Shown here one piece after another: positions 51,821 through 61,508 of a stretch of 64,000 bases of DNA. A model generated the notes under the pieces. It was not told the origin of the DNA. It worked only from the letters and a program-made list of their open reading frames with translations, and ran no database searches. The translations under genes were made by a program, and so were the position numbers. The stretch comes from Bifidobacterium thermophilum DSM 20210 (GTDB lineage: Bacteria > Actinomycetota > Actinomycetes > Actinomycetales > Bifidobacteriaceae). Within the stretch, counting starts at the first letter, position 1. Each line of letters starts with the position of its first letter. The stretch lies in assembly GCA_000771265.1 (NCBI GenBank), contig JDUB01000003.1, forward strand, positions 1 to 64,000, given 5' to 3'.

Positions 51821-52897
51821 ATGACAAGAATCACGACCACACTCACATCATTACGCTCTCGCATATGCACCCGAGAGATGCTGCTTGTCGCGCTCGTAAC
51901 CTGCGCTGCGTCCATCATCGGGTCCCTGATGGCCGGCCTGCCGGTGTTCAGCCTGTTCGGCGCGCTCATCATCGCACTGATCATCGGTATGCTTGTACAG
52001 ATCCCGATGCACGCATGGCTCGCCCACGCCGCCGCCAAGCGTGCGGAAGGCATCGGTAACGCCGCGGCACTGATTTCCAACAAACTACTGCGGCTGGGCA
52101 TCATCCTGCTCGGTTTCAAACTCAATCTCGACGTGCTGTTCGCCACCGGGGTCAAAACCATTGCGGTGGCAGCGATCATCGTCACACTCACCATCTCCGT
52201 CACCTATCTCATCGCCAGAAAACTCGGCGTCGACGAGCATCTCGCCATCCTCACCGCAGGCGGCACAGGTATTTGCGGTGCCGCGGCCGTCATGGGGCTG
52301 TCTGGTTCCATCACCATGCCGAAAGACGAAGAGAAACGCGGACGCGATGACGAAGTCATGGCAGTGGCGACCGTAGCTGTCATGGGTACGGTATTCGCGC
52401 TCGCGGAAATCGCGTTGCGCCCGTTCCTGGGGTTGTCTGATGCGCAATTCGGCACGATGGGCGGCGCCTCGCTCCACGAAATCGCCCATGCGGTCGCGGT
52501 CGGAGGTTCTGCGGGGGACGCGGGCATGGACGCGGCGATCATCATGAAACTCTCCCGGGTGCTGATGCTCGCCCCGACAGCAATGATTATCGGCGCATGG
52601 TGGGCCCGCAGACACCCCCAGCCCGGTGACGGCCCGCGCAAGGTGCCGATCCCGTGGTTCATGCTCGGCTTCCTCGTTGCATCGGTCGCCGGTACGTACC
52701 TGCCCTTCGTCGCACAGTTCACGGACATCTTGGTCAAGGCGGCCTATCTGGTGCTGGGCATGGCGATGGCGGCCCTGGGCATGAACGTCGATTTCAAGGC
52801 GATCGCAAGCCGTGGCCGCATGGCGGTGCTCGCCAGCTTCCTTGCCTCGATACTGTTGGCCGGCGGCGCGTTCCTCGCGGCGAAGTTGCTGTTCTGA
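51821..52897 (+). CDS. YeiH-family (UPF0324) putative sulfate exporter
   Basis: A 358-residue membrane protein with about ten membrane segments. Family landmarks: LVFGALIIALIIGML-like segment (here FGALIIALIIGMLVQIP), NKLLRLGIILLGFKLNLDVLF, LTAGGTGICGAAAVMGLSGSI, GGASLHEIAHAVAVGGSAGDAGMDAAIIMKLSRVLML and LGMAMAALGMNVDF. The assignment to export of sulfate or sulfur compounds is a family annotation without close proof. The ATG lacks a strong ribosome site. A perfect palindrome sits in its promoter region. Confidence 0.88.
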   Translation: MTRITTTLTSLRSRICTREMLLVALVTCAASIIGSLMAGLPVFSLFGALIIALIIGMLVQIPMHAWLAHAAAKRAEGIGNAAALISNKLLRLGIILLGFKLNLDVLFATGVKTIAVAAIIVTLTISVTYLIARKLGVDEHLAILTAGGTGICGAAAVMGLSGSITMPKDEEKRGRDDEVMAVATVAVMGTVFALAEIALRPFLGLSDAQFGTMGGASLHEIAHAVAVGGSAGDAGMDAAIIMKLSRVLMLAPTAMIIGAWWARRHPQPGDGPRKVPIPWFMLGFLVASVAGTYLPFVAQFTDILVKAAYLVLGMAMAALGMNVDFKAIASRGRMAVLASFLASILLAGGAFLAAKLLF

Positions 52898-53003
52898 TTG
52901 AGAAGCGCGGGATGTGCGGTACACGCATTCCCGCGCGATTCCCAGCGACGCGATGTCGCGAAACGGCTTTCACACAATTGGACATGTTCCCGCCGATTGT
53001 CGA

Positions 53004-53032
53004 TGGTTTTTCCCTCGAACCGATCCTATAAT
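53004..53032 (+). promoter_or_regulatory. Probable promoter of oleate hydratase
   Basis: A perfect TATAAT at 53027-53032 with TGGTTT 17 bases before it, about 90 bases upstream of the start codon. Confidence 0.5.
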
Positions 53033-53121
53033 GGTACTCGCCTCGACGTTGAGGCTCGGTTTCGCAAAGGCTCCAAGCCTGCTGTGAGACCGGTGGACGA
53101 AATGACGGCAAAGGAGTCATC

Positions 53122-54900
53122 ATGTACTACTCGGCTGGAAACTATGAAGCCTTCGCGACCCCGGAGAAACCTGAGGGCATCGACGACAAGTACGCGTATA
53201 TCGTCGGGTCCGGTCTTGCCGGCCTGTCGGCGGCATGCTACCTGATCCGCGACGCCCAGATGCCCGGCGACCATATCACGGTCTTCGAATCCCTGCCGGT
53301 GGCCGGCGGCTCCTGCGACGGCATCTACGATGCGACACGCGGCTACATCATGCGCGGCGGCCGTGAGATGGACAACCATTTCGAGGTCATGTGGGACTTG
53401 TTCCGTTCCATCCCGTCCATCCAGAACCCCGGAGAGACGATTTTCTCCGAATACTACAAGCTCAACAAGCACGACCCGAACTTCTCCCTGTGTCGCGTCA
53501 CCGAGAAGCAAGGTCAGGACGCGCACACCGACAAGAAGTACGGGATGAACCCGAAGGCGACGCAGGAGCTGCTGCACCTGTTCATGGCCACGGACGAAGA
53601 GCTCGCCGACAAGACCATCGATGACATGTTCGACGACGATTTCTACAAGACGAACTTCTGGGTGTACTGGCAGACGATGTTCGCGTTCGAGAAATGGCAC
53701 AGCGCCATCGAGATGAAGCGCTATATGCAGCGTTACATCCATCACATCGACGGATTGCCCGATTTGTCCGCACTGCGTTTCACCCGCTACAACCAGTATG
53801 ATTCCATGATCCGCCCGATGGTCAAGTACATCACGGACGCCGGGGCGAAGGTGCTGTATGACACGAATGTGACCAACGTGGTATGCGAGGTGACGCGCAG
53901 CCGCAAAGCGGCCCGCCGCATCGAATACACGCAGGGCGGAGAGGCCAAGAGCATCGACCTGACCGACAACGACCTCGTGTTCGTCACCAACGGCTCGCAG
54001 GGCGATTGCACCGCGTACGGCGACCAGACACATGCGCCGGTCGTGTCCATCAAGAACGGCGAAGGGCCGTCGGTCGAACTATGGAGGAGGATCGCCGCCC
54101 AATCCCCGGATTTCGGACACCCTGAGAAGTTCTTCAAGGACATCGAGGAAACCAGCTGGGAATCGTGGACGGTCGACACGTCCAACAAGGAGGTGCTCGA
54201 CGCAATCGAAGCGATCTGCCACCGCGACCCGCTGTCCGGCAAGATCGTGACCGGCGGTATCGTGACCGCCAGGGATTCGAGCTGGTTGCTGTCGTGGACC
54301 ATCAACCGGCAAGGCCAGTTCCCCGACCAGCCGTCCGACCACTGCCTGATCTGGGTGTACGGCCTCAACTGCTGGCATGACAACGGCGATTTCGTCAAGA
54401 AGCCGATGGCGCAATGCACCGGCGAAGAACTGTGCGAAGAATGGCTGTACCACATCGGCATCCCGCAGGACAGAATCAAGCAGTTGGCGAGCGAGGCATG
54501 CAACACGACCGCCGCGATGATGCCGTATGTGACGAGCTTCTTCGAACCGCGTCGCGACGGGGACCGGCCGAAGGTCGTGCCCGACGGCTCCGTGAATCTC
54601 GCCTTCGTCGGCCAGTACGCCGAAACGCCGCGCGACACCGTGTTCACCACGGAGTATTCGATCCGCACCGGCATGGAAGCGGTGTACACGCTGTGCAATG
54701 TCGACCGTGGCGTGCCGGAAGTATGGGGCAGCGTCTTCGACGTGCGTGACCTGCTGACCGCGACGGTCAAACTCGCCGACGGCAAGAAACTCACCGAAAT
54801 GGACCTGCCGCTCAAAGATCGTCTCGCCCTGCGTGAACTGCTCAAGAAGGTGCAGGGCACCGAGGTCGAGAAGCTGCTCAAGGCGTGCGGGGCGTTGTGA
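53122..54900 (+). CDS. ohyA: Oleate hydratase (MCRA family, FAD-dependent)
   Basis: Adds water to the 9-cis double bond of oleic or linoleic acid, giving 10-hydroxy fatty acids, a detoxification known in bifidobacteria. The 592-residue protein begins MYYSAGNYEAFATPEKP and has the FAD loop IVGSGLAGLSAACYLIRD (about residues 29-46), VFESLPVAGGSCDG, the conserved RGGREMDNHFEVMWDLFRSIPS with the catalytic-loop Glu, and NLAFVGQYAETPRDTVFTTEYSIRTGMEAVY near the C-terminus. AAGGAG precedes the ATG. A terminator follows, then a LysR gene on the same strand that is a candidate regulator. Confidence 0.95.
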   Translation: MYYSAGNYEAFATPEKPEGIDDKYAYIVGSGLAGLSAACYLIRDAQMPGDHITVFESLPVAGGSCDGIYDATRGYIMRGGREMDNHFEVMWDLFRSIPSIQNPGETIFSEYYKLNKHDPNFSLCRVTEKQGQDAHTDKKYGMNPKATQELLHLFMATDEELADKTIDDMFDDDFYKTNFWVYWQTMFAFEKWHSAIEMKRYMQRYIHHIDGLPDLSALRFTRYNQYDSMIRPMVKYITDAGAKVLYDTNVTNVVCEVTRSRKAARRIEYTQGGEAKSIDLTDNDLVFVTNGSQGDCTAYGDQTHAPVVSIKNGEGPSVELWRRIAAQSPDFGHPEKFFKDIEETSWESWTVDTSNKEVLDAIEAICHRDPLSGKIVTGGIVTARDSSWLLSWTINRQGQFPDQPSDHCLIWVYGLNCWHDNGDFVKKPMAQCTGEELCEEWLYHIGIPQDRIKQLASEACNTTAAMMPYVTSFFEPRRDGDRPKVVPDGSVNLAFVGQYAETPRDTVFTTEYSIRTGMEAVYTLCNVDRGVPEVWGSVFDVRDLLTATVKLADGKKLTEMDLPLKDRLALRELLKKVQGTEVEKLLKACGAL

Positions 54901-54958
54901 TCCATCGGCAGGATGTGCTTGCCCGCCATGGTGTGAATTAGACGTCATTGATTGATAC

Positions 54959-54996
54959 GGAGCCGTGTTCCGGATTTTCCGGGATGCGGCTCCTTT
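54959..54996 (+). terminator. Terminator of ohyA
   Basis: GGAGCCG and CGGCTCC pair, with an inner CCGG/CCGG pair, followed by TTT. It starts about 60 bases past the stop codon. Confidence 0.8.
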
Positions 54997-54999
54997 ATC

Positions 55000-55044
55000 C
55001 AACGGGATAGTATTCAATGGGGTAGCGCTCAGTGGGATAATACC
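55000..55044 (+). repeat. Three 15-bp direct repeats over the lysR promoter
   Basis: Units CAACGGGATAGTATT, CAATGGGGTAGCGCT and CAGTGGGATAATACC follow each other exactly. The third contains GATAAT (55036-55041), a -10 element ending 6 bases before the GTG start, so the gene is probably leaderless and the repeats may bind a regulator. Confidence 0.6.
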
Positions 55045-55047
55045 TGT

Positions 55048-55908
55048 GTGTTCCCTTTGCTTGAAACGTTTGTGGCGGTGTATGAGACCGGGCAGTTCTC
55101 GATTGCGGCCGACGAGTTGCGCGTCTCGCAGTCGACGGTTTCGGCTCGGATCGCGCAGCTGGAGCAACGGTTGGGAACACCATTGTTTGAACGTCATGCG
55201 CGTGCCGATGTGACTGCGACGCGCGCGGGGGAGACACTCTACCGTTCCGCTGTGAAGCTTCTTGCGCAATGGCGGCAGACGCAGGAGGATGTCAATCGGG
55301 CGGGGCAGGCGCACGACCCGTTCCTGCTCATGATGTCCAACACCGCCGCGGTGGCGCTGCTGCCGCGTATTCTCGAGGGCTTGCAGGTACAGGGCGTGCT
55401 GGAGCGTGTGAATCTGCGTGTGATGACCGCGAATTCTGATGAGATTGTCGAAGCGGTGGAATTGCATCGGGCGCAGATGGGTATCGTGGAGAAGCCGGTG
55501 TCAGCGGAGGGTGTTGTCCGTGCCGCGTTGTGTGATGACCGGCTGGTGTTGGCGGGGGAGCATGCGCATGACCCGGAGAACCCGGCGACGGTGTGGCTGT
55601 TGCGTGAGCATGGGTCGGGTGTGCGCTACTACACGGATCTGTTCTTTTCCCAGCGTTCGATTCAGCCGGCGCATCGCATCGAGATATCCGGCAACGCGTC
55701 GATTTGCGCGTGTCTTGCCGCGGGCATCGGCACGTCTCTGGTTTCGCAAGGCGTGGTGCCGGCTGGCGTGCCGACCGCGGATCTCGGCATGGATTTCTCC
55801 AGACGGTTCTCGGGCGTGACGCCGCGTTCCGGGCTGACCGGCGTGCAACGACAGGTCTGCGGGCTGATTACTTCGCTGTTTGCCGCGCGGCTCCATCCCG
55901 GAAGCTGA
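55048..55908 (+). CDS. LysR-family transcriptional regulator
   Basis: A 286-residue regulator. The N-terminal winged helix is MFPLLETFVAVYETGQFSIAADELRVSQSTVSARIAQLEQRLGTPLFER; the substrate-binding domain follows (PFLLMMSNTAAVALLPRILEGL, MGIVEKPVSAEGVVRAALCDDRLVLAG). The GTG at 55048 is chosen because LysR proteins begin at this point and because a -10-like GATAAT ends just before it; the frame is open upstream to 54952 through the ohyA terminator. Position next to oleate hydratase suggests fatty-acid-responsive control, which is inference. Confidence 0.88.
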   Translation: MFPLLETFVAVYETGQFSIAADELRVSQSTVSARIAQLEQRLGTPLFERHARADVTATRAGETLYRSAVKLLAQWRQTQEDVNRAGQAHDPFLLMMSNTAAVALLPRILEGLQVQGVLERVNLRVMTANSDEIVEAVELHRAQMGIVEKPVSAEGVVRAALCDDRLVLAGEHAHDPENPATVWLLREHGSGVRYYTDLFFSQRSIQPAHRIEISGNASICACLAAGIGTSLVSQGVVPAGVPTADLGMDFSRRFSGVTPRSGLTGVQRQVCGLITSLFAARLHPGS

Positions 55909-56004
55909 ACTGGTGATATGCGGCGTGTCGCGCTGCTATCGTGGGATGAACGCGGTGGTGCCGAGACGTGGGATGCGGACTCGGCGGATATGAAGGAGGC
56001 TGGT

Positions 56005-58554
56005 ATGGCGGCGACTCAGGGGAAGGTTGCAAGCGCGGGCATGCCACTTGTGGATGAGCGCGGCCTTGATGATGAGGCCGTGCAAACCCGTGTGGAACAA
56101 GGCCAGACCAACCGTACGGACGAGAGCACGTCCCGTTCGGTGGGCTCAATCATCCGCGCGAACGTGTTCACTTTGTTCAACGCGATTATCCTTACCGCGA
56201 TGGTGGTCGTGCTGCTCACCGGGTCATGGAAGGACGCGGTGTTCGGACTGGTCATCATCATCAACACCGGTATCGGCATCGTCACTGAACTGCGGGCGAA
56301 GGTGACGCTCGACCGCCTGTCGATCCTGGTCGCCTCGCCTGTGCTGGTGCGCCGTGGCGGCAAAGATATCGAGGTCGCGCCAGCAGACATCGTGCTGGGG
56401 GATTTGGTGTGGGTCCGCGCGGGGGAGCAGGTGCCGGCCGATGCCAAGATCCTGCACACGTGGGGACTTGAGCTTGACGAGTCCATGCTCACCGGCGAAT
56501 CACGGACGGTGCGCAAGAAGGAAGGCGATGCTATTTATTCCGGGTCCACCGCGGTCTCCGGCATGGCGCTCGCCCAAGTGGAGGCGGTCGGGGAGCACAG
56601 CTATGCGGCGGGGCTCACCGCGCAGGCGAAAGTCTACAAACGCAATCTGTCCGATCTGAGCCGCGGTATCAATACGATTCTGCAGGTCATGTCCTTCGTG
56701 GTGGTGCCGTTGTGCATCCTGCTGATCTGGTCGCAGTTGCATACGGTCGGCGGGCTTGGCAACGCGATCGCGACCGGGGCATGGCGTCAGGCGGTCGTCT
56801 CGGCGGTGGCCGGCGTCGTTGGCATGATTCCCGAAGGCTTGGTATTGCTCACTTCGCTCAACTTCGCCATCGCAGCCATGCGTCTGGCGCGGCACAACAC
56901 GCTCGTGCAGGATCTCGAATCCGTGGAAACGCTTGCCCGTGTGGACTGCCTGAATCTGGACAAGACCGGGACCATTACCGATGGTGGCATCGAGGCTGAC
57001 GCACTGATTCCTGCAACAGCCGACGATTGGGGGCATGCAGGGCTGGACCATGACGAAGCCATGCAAGCCACCTACGACCTGTGCAACGAGGAGAATCCGA
57101 ACGCCACCGGCAGAGCGGCCATGGAGCTGTTCGCCTCACAAGGCGTGCACCCGGGTACGGTCGCCGCGCGCGTACCTTTCTCGTCCGCCCGCAAGTGGAG
57201 CGCTATCGTGCGCGACGACCGCAGCGTATGGGTTATGGGTGCGCCGGAAGTTCTCGCTCGCGGGTTCGTTGACGCCGCACGGCAGGCGGGCAGAGATGCG
57301 TCGGCAACAGAAGCTCTGTTTGCCCCGGTGCTCCAACGCGTCCAAACCGAAGCCGCTCAAGGCCATCGTGTGCTCCTGATCGCCCGCGCGCAACTTGTAC
57401 AAGGCCAGAGTCCCACCATGTTCGCGGACAACCCGGTTCTGCCGTCTGATGCTCGGCCAGCTGCCCTGCTGCTGTGTAGTGAACGTATTAGGACGGACGC
57501 CGAGGTGACCTTGCGCTGGTTCCGCGACCAAGGGGTGCGTTGCCGCGTCATCTCCGGCGACAACCCGACTACCGTGCGTGCGATTGCCGCGAAGGTGAAA
57601 CTGACCGGTGAGCGTGAGCCGGTAGCCGTTGACGCCCACGACCTGCCCCAAGATATCGATGAACTCTCCCGTGCGCTGGAAGGCATTGACGTGGTCGGTC
57701 GCGTGCTGCCTGAACAAAAGCAGGCCATCGTCAAGGCGCTGCACGCCTCACGGCATGTGGTCGCGATGACCGGCGACGGTGTCAACGATACGTTGGCGCT
57801 CAAAGAAGCCGATCTCGGGGTCGCGATGGGCAATGCCGCGCCAGCCACGAAGGCGGTCGCCGAACTCGTACTGGTCGACTCGAAATTCTCCCATTTGCCT
57901 GACGTCGTGGCACGTGGCCGCCAGGTCATGGCCAATATGGAGCGGGTCGCGAGCCTGTTCCTGACCAAAACCGTTTACTCCGCGCTCATTTCTCTCGGCG
58001 TCGTCCTGTTGGCGATGCCTTTCCCGTACCTGCCGCGGCACATCTCCTATATCGGCGCCTTGACCATCGGCATGCCTGCGTTCATCCTTGCGCTCGCCCC
58101 CAATACGAGACGTTACATCCCCGGATTTTTGGGGCGTGTCGTGCGTTTCGCGTTGCCCGGCGGCATCGCGGTGGGGTTGTCCGTGCTGATCGCCGAAGCC
58201 GCGATGCCGGGCGTGCTTGGATGGAACCTGTCCGTACCGGCGGACCTCGCATTGCAGCGTTCCTGCTGCGCGATGATCGTCTTCACGCTCGGAGTGCTGG
58301 TGCTTGCCCTCGTGGCAAGGCCATTGGCTTCCTGGCGAGGGGTTCTTGTCGCGGTCTTCGCGGCCGCAGGGGTCATCGGCCTGTGCATCCCGCCGGTCGC
58401 TGACTTCTTTGCGCTGCATCTGCCGCAGGGGAGCGCGCTGGTTGTGCTTCTTGTCGCGCTGGTCGCATCGGCTGCGATATTCATGCTCTGCCAGCTGGCA
58501 AGCCGCCTGCTCGCGCGCATTGTCTCACATAACAGGCAGACACGCCAGAGCTGA
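56005..58554 (+). CDS. P-type cation ATPase, CtpE-like
   Basis: An 849-residue P-type ATPase. The N-terminal heavy-metal domains are absent; FTLFNAIILTAMVVVLLTG is the first membrane segment, LDESMLTGESRTV the actuator loop, VGMIPEGLVLLTSLNFAIAAMRLARHNTLVQDLESVETLARVDCLNLDKTGTIT the ion-site helix (PEGL) and phosphorylation site (Asp about 319), and MTGDGVNDTLALKEADLGVAMG the hinge. The PEGLVLLTS motif matches mycobacterial CtpE, linked to calcium uptake. AAGGAGG lies 5 bases before ATG 56005. The ion specificity is inferred. It stands alone, about 100 bases after lysR. Confidence 0.9.
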   Translation: MAATQGKVASAGMPLVDERGLDDEAVQTRVEQGQTNRTDESTSRSVGSIIRANVFTLFNAIILTAMVVVLLTGSWKDAVFGLVIIINTGIGIVTELRAKVTLDRLSILVASPVLVRRGGKDIEVAPADIVLGDLVWVRAGEQVPADAKILHTWGLELDESMLTGESRTVRKKEGDAIYSGSTAVSGMALAQVEAVGEHSYAAGLTAQAKVYKRNLSDLSRGINTILQVMSFVVVPLCILLIWSQLHTVGGLGNAIATGAWRQAVVSAVAGVVGMIPEGLVLLTSLNFAIAAMRLARHNTLVQDLESVETLARVDCLNLDKTGTITDGGIEADALIPATADDWGHAGLDHDEAMQATYDLCNEENPNATGRAAMELFASQGVHPGTVAARVPFSSARKWSAIVRDDRSVWVMGAPEVLARGFVDAARQAGRDASATEALFAPVLQRVQTEAAQGHRVLLIARAQLVQGQSPTMFADNPVLPSDARPAALLLCSERIRTDAEVTLRWFRDQGVRCRVISGDNPTTVRAIAAKVKLTGEREPVAVDAHDLPQDIDELSRALEGIDVVGRVLPEQKQAIVKALHASRHVVAMTGDGVNDTLALKEADLGVAMGNAAPATKAVAELVLVDSKFSHLPDVVARGRQVMANMERVASLFLTKTVYSALISLGVVLLAMPFPYLPRHISYIGALTIGMPAFILALAPNTRRYIPGFLGRVVRFALPGGIAVGLSVLIAEAAMPGVLGWNLSVPADLALQRSCCAMIVFTLGVLVLALVARPLASWRGVLVAVFAAAGVIGLCIPPVADFFALHLPQGSALVVLLVALVASAAIFMLCQLASRLLARIVSHNRQTRQS

Positions 58555-58641
58555 AACCACATCACGATACAATACAGGAATAACATCAATCGGCATCCAT
58601 ACCGAATTCAACCATCTGGCATTCGCCGGCTCGGAGGTAGC

Positions 58642-61359
58642 ATGTCATTCAAAGACAGTCAACTGTCCACGCTGACCGTGGGCGACACCACATTCGACTA
58701 CGTCAACATCGCGGATTTGCCCGGTATCGAGCATCTGCCATACTCGCTCAAGGTGCTTGTCGAGAACCTCGTGCGCAACATCGACGGCAAGAACATCACC
58801 GACGAGCACGTCAAAGCGTTGCTCGACTGGGATCCGCAGGCTGAGCCGAGCCATGAAATCCAGTTCACCCCGTCGCGTGTTGTCATGCAGGATTTCACCG
58901 GTGTGCCCTGCATCGTCGATCTGGCCACCATGCGTGACGCGGTCAAGGAGCTGGGCGGCGACCCCGAGGTCATCAACCCGCAGGTGCCCGCCGACATGAT
59001 CATCGACCACTCCGTGCAGATTGACAAGTACGGCGTTGCCGACGCGCTGCAGCAGAACATGGATATCGAATACCAGCGCAACGGGGAACGCTACCAGTTC
59101 CTGCGCTGGGGACAGCAGGCGTTCAGGAACTTCCGCGTGGTGCCGCCGGGGACCGGCATCATCCACCAGGTGAACATCGAATACCTCGCCAAAGTCGTCA
59201 TGAGCAAGGATTCCGGTCTTGGCGACGGCCGCAAGCTCGCCTATCTCGACTCCTGCGTAGGCACGGATTCGCACACCACCACCGTCAACGGCCTCGGCGT
59301 GCTCGGCTGGGGTGTCGGCGGCATCGAAGCCGAAGCCGCGATGCTCGGCCAGCCCATCTCCATGCTCGTGCCGCGCGTGGTCGGGTTCAAGCTCACCGGC
59401 TCCATCCCCGAAGGCGTCACCGCGACCGACGTGGTGCTCACCATCACCGACATGCTCCGCAAGCACGGCGTGGTCGGCAAGTTCGTTGAATTCTACGGTG
59501 AGGGCGTCGCCTCCGTTCCGCTCGCCAACCGTGCGACCATCGGCAATATGAGCCCTGAATTCGGCTCCACCTGCGGTATCTTCCCGATTGACGACGTGAC
59601 GCTCGACTATCTGCGCCTGACCGGTCGCAGCGAGGAACAGGTCGAACTCGTCAAAGCCTACGCGAAGGCGAACCGCCTGTGGGGCGACACCAAGGACCCG
59701 CAGTATGTCGAACCGCAGTATTCGGAATACATGGAACTCGACCTCGGTTCCGTTGTGCCGAGCATCGCCGGCCCGAAGCGACCGCAGGACCGCATCACCC
59801 TCGCCACCGCGAAGAAGACCTTCGAAGACACGCTGCCCGCGTATGAAACCGACAAGACCGTGCAGCAGCCGATCCCGGTGAGCACCGACTTCCGTGGCGA
59901 TTTCGACGTGAAGAACGGCGATGTCGCCATCGCCTCCATCACCAGCTGCACCAACACATCGAACCCGTCGGTTATGATCGCCGCCGGCCTGATTGCACGC
60001 AATGCCCACGCCAAAGGCCTCAAGCCCAAGCCGTGGGTCAAGACCTCCCTCGCCCCAGGCTCCCAAGTCGTGGCCGACTACCTCAAGAAAGCCGGCCTCC
60101 AGAACGACCTCGACGCTCTGGGCTACCAGCTCGTCGGCTTCGGTTGCACCACCTGCATCGGCAACTCCGGTCCTCTGCTGCCCGAAATCTCCAAGGCCAT
60201 CAACGACAACGACCTGACCGTCACCGCCGTGCTGTCCGGCAACCGCAACTTCGAAGGCCGCATCAGCCCCGACGTCAAGATGAACTACCTCGCCTCCCCG
60301 CCGCTGGTGATTGCCTACGCGCTCGCCGGCACCATGGACTTCGACTTCGAAACCCAGCCGCTGGGCCAGGACGCGGACGGCAACGACGTGTTCCTTCGTG
60401 ACATCTGGCCGAGCAACGAGGACGTCCAGCGCGTGGTCGACGAGACCGTCTCCCGTGAGATGTTCGTCAAGGATTATGCGAGCGTCTTCGACGGCGATTC
60501 CCGCTGGCAGGGTCTCGACGTGCCGAAGGGCGAACTGTTCTCCTGGGATCCTGATTCCACCTATGTGCGTCGGCAGACCTTCTTCGACGGCATGGGCGCC
60601 ACGCCTGCCCCGGTGGAGGATATCCACGGCGCCCGCGTGTTGGCGTTGCTCGGCGATTCGGTGACCACCGACCACATCTCCCCGGCAGGTGCGTTCAAGG
60701 CGTCCAGCCCGGCAGGCAAATACCTGGTCGAGCACGGCGTCGAACCGAAGAACTTCAACTCCTACGGTTCCCGCCGCGGCAATCATGAGGTCATGGTGCG
60801 CGGCACCTTCGGTAACATCCGTCTGCGCAACCAGCTGCTCGCCTCCGTTGGCGAAGAGGTCACCCCCGGCGGATACACGTATGATTTCCTGACAGGCAAG
60901 CCGTCCACGATCTTCGACGCCTCGCTCGACTACCGCAAGGCGGGCGTGCCGCTCGTCGTGCTCGCCGGCAAGGAATACGGCACCGGCTCGTCCCGCGACT
61001 GGGCGGCCAAGGGCACGGTCATGCTTGGCGTGCGTGTGGTCATCACCCGCAGCTTCGAGCGCATCCACCGTTCCAACCTGATCGGCATGGGCGTGCTCCC
61101 GCTGCAGTTCCCTGACGGCGAATCCGCGGAATCACTGGGCTTGAACGGCACCGAAACCTTCGACATCGAGGGCATCGACCAGCTCAACACCGGTGACATC
61201 CCGCACACCGTCCACGTGACCGCCACCAAGGGCGACGGCACTAAGATCGAGTTCGACGCGACCGTACGCATCGACACCCCGGGTGAAGCGGATTACTACC
61301 GCAACGGTGGCATCCTGCAATACGTGTTGCGTAACCTCATGGCCGGCAAGCGGGCCTGA
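58642..61359 (+). CDS. acnA: Aconitate hydratase A
   Basis: Citrate-isocitrate isomerase with a 4Fe-4S cluster, 905 residues. Landmarks: [47 protein letters not shown] (first cluster Cys, about 435), [14 protein letters not shown] (the other two, about 502-505), [13 protein letters not shown] and [14 protein letters not shown] with the swivelling-domain arginines. GGAGG lies 4 bases before the ATG. In bifidobacteria it feeds 2-oxoglutarate and glutamate synthesis in an incomplete TCA path. Codon bias indicates strong expression. Confidence 0.96.
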   Translation: MSFKDSQLSTLTVGDTTFDYVNIADLPGIEHLPYSLKVLVENLVRNIDGKNITDEHVKALLDWDPQAEPSHEIQFTPSRVVMQDFTGVPCIVDLATMRDAVKELGGDPEVINPQVPADMIIDHSVQIDKYGVADALQQNMDIEYQRNGERYQFLRWGQQAFRNFRVVPPGTGIIHQVNIEYLAKVVMSKDSGLGDGRKLAYLDSCVGTDSHTTTVNGLGVLGWGVGGIEAEAAMLGQPISMLVPRVVGFKLTGSIPEGVTATDVVLTITDMLRKHGVVGKFVEFYGEGVASVPLANRATIGNMSPEFGSTCGIFPIDDVTLDYLRLTGRSEEQVELVKAYAKANRLWGDTKDPQYVEPQYSEYMELDLGSVVPSIAGPKRPQDRITLATAKKTFEDTLPAYETDKTVQQPIPVSTDFRGDFDVKNGDVAIASITSCTNTSNPSVMIAAGLIARNAHAKGLKPKPWVKTSLAPGSQVVADYLKKAGLQNDLDALGYQLVGFGCTTCIGNSGPLLPEISKAINDNDLTVTAVLSGNRNFEGRISPDVKMNYLASPPLVIAYALAGTMDFDFETQPLGQDADGNDVFLRDIWPSNEDVQRVVDETVSREMFVKDYASVFDGDSRWQGLDVPKGELFSWDPDSTYVRRQTFFDGMGATPAPVEDIHGARVLALLGDSVTTDHISPAGAFKASSPAGKYLVEHGVEPKNFNSYGSRRGNHEVMVRGTFGNIRLRNQLLASVGEEVTPGGYTYDFLTGKPSTIFDASLDYRKAGVPLVVLAGKEYGTGSSRDWAAKGTVMLGVRVVITRSFERIHRSNLIGMGVLPLQFPDGESAESLGLNGTETFDIEGIDQLNTGDIPHTVHVTATKGDGTKIEFDATVRIDTPGEADYYRNGGILQYVLRNLMAGKRA

Positions 61360-61376
61360 GTCGCACGGATTCCAGA

Positions 61377-61419
61377 CGGGCCGCGACCTTGCCACCTCAT
61401 GGCGGCTGGCCGCGGCCCG
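61377..61419 (+). terminator. Stem-loop terminator after acnA
   Basis: CGGGCCGCG and CGCGGCCCG form a perfect 9-bp stem with a 25-base loop that can fold further (GCCACC..GGCGGC). No T run follows. Confidence 0.65.
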
Positions 61420-61508
61420 TCACGCTTTCACCGGTTTCCGCCACCTGAGGGGTGGCGTAGAATCGCAACAAGAGACAACGCCGCACAAGCGCGGCAAGGG
61501 GAGGCACC

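Noticed and set aside
53787..54929. 380-codon minus-strand frame inside ohyA
   Set aside because: Serine/threonine/proline-rich antisense shadow with no motif.
58645..61068. 807-codon open frame on the minus strand of acnA
   Set aside because: It is the mirror of a GC-rich, codon-biased gene; the product is His/Asp/Val-rich without any family motif.
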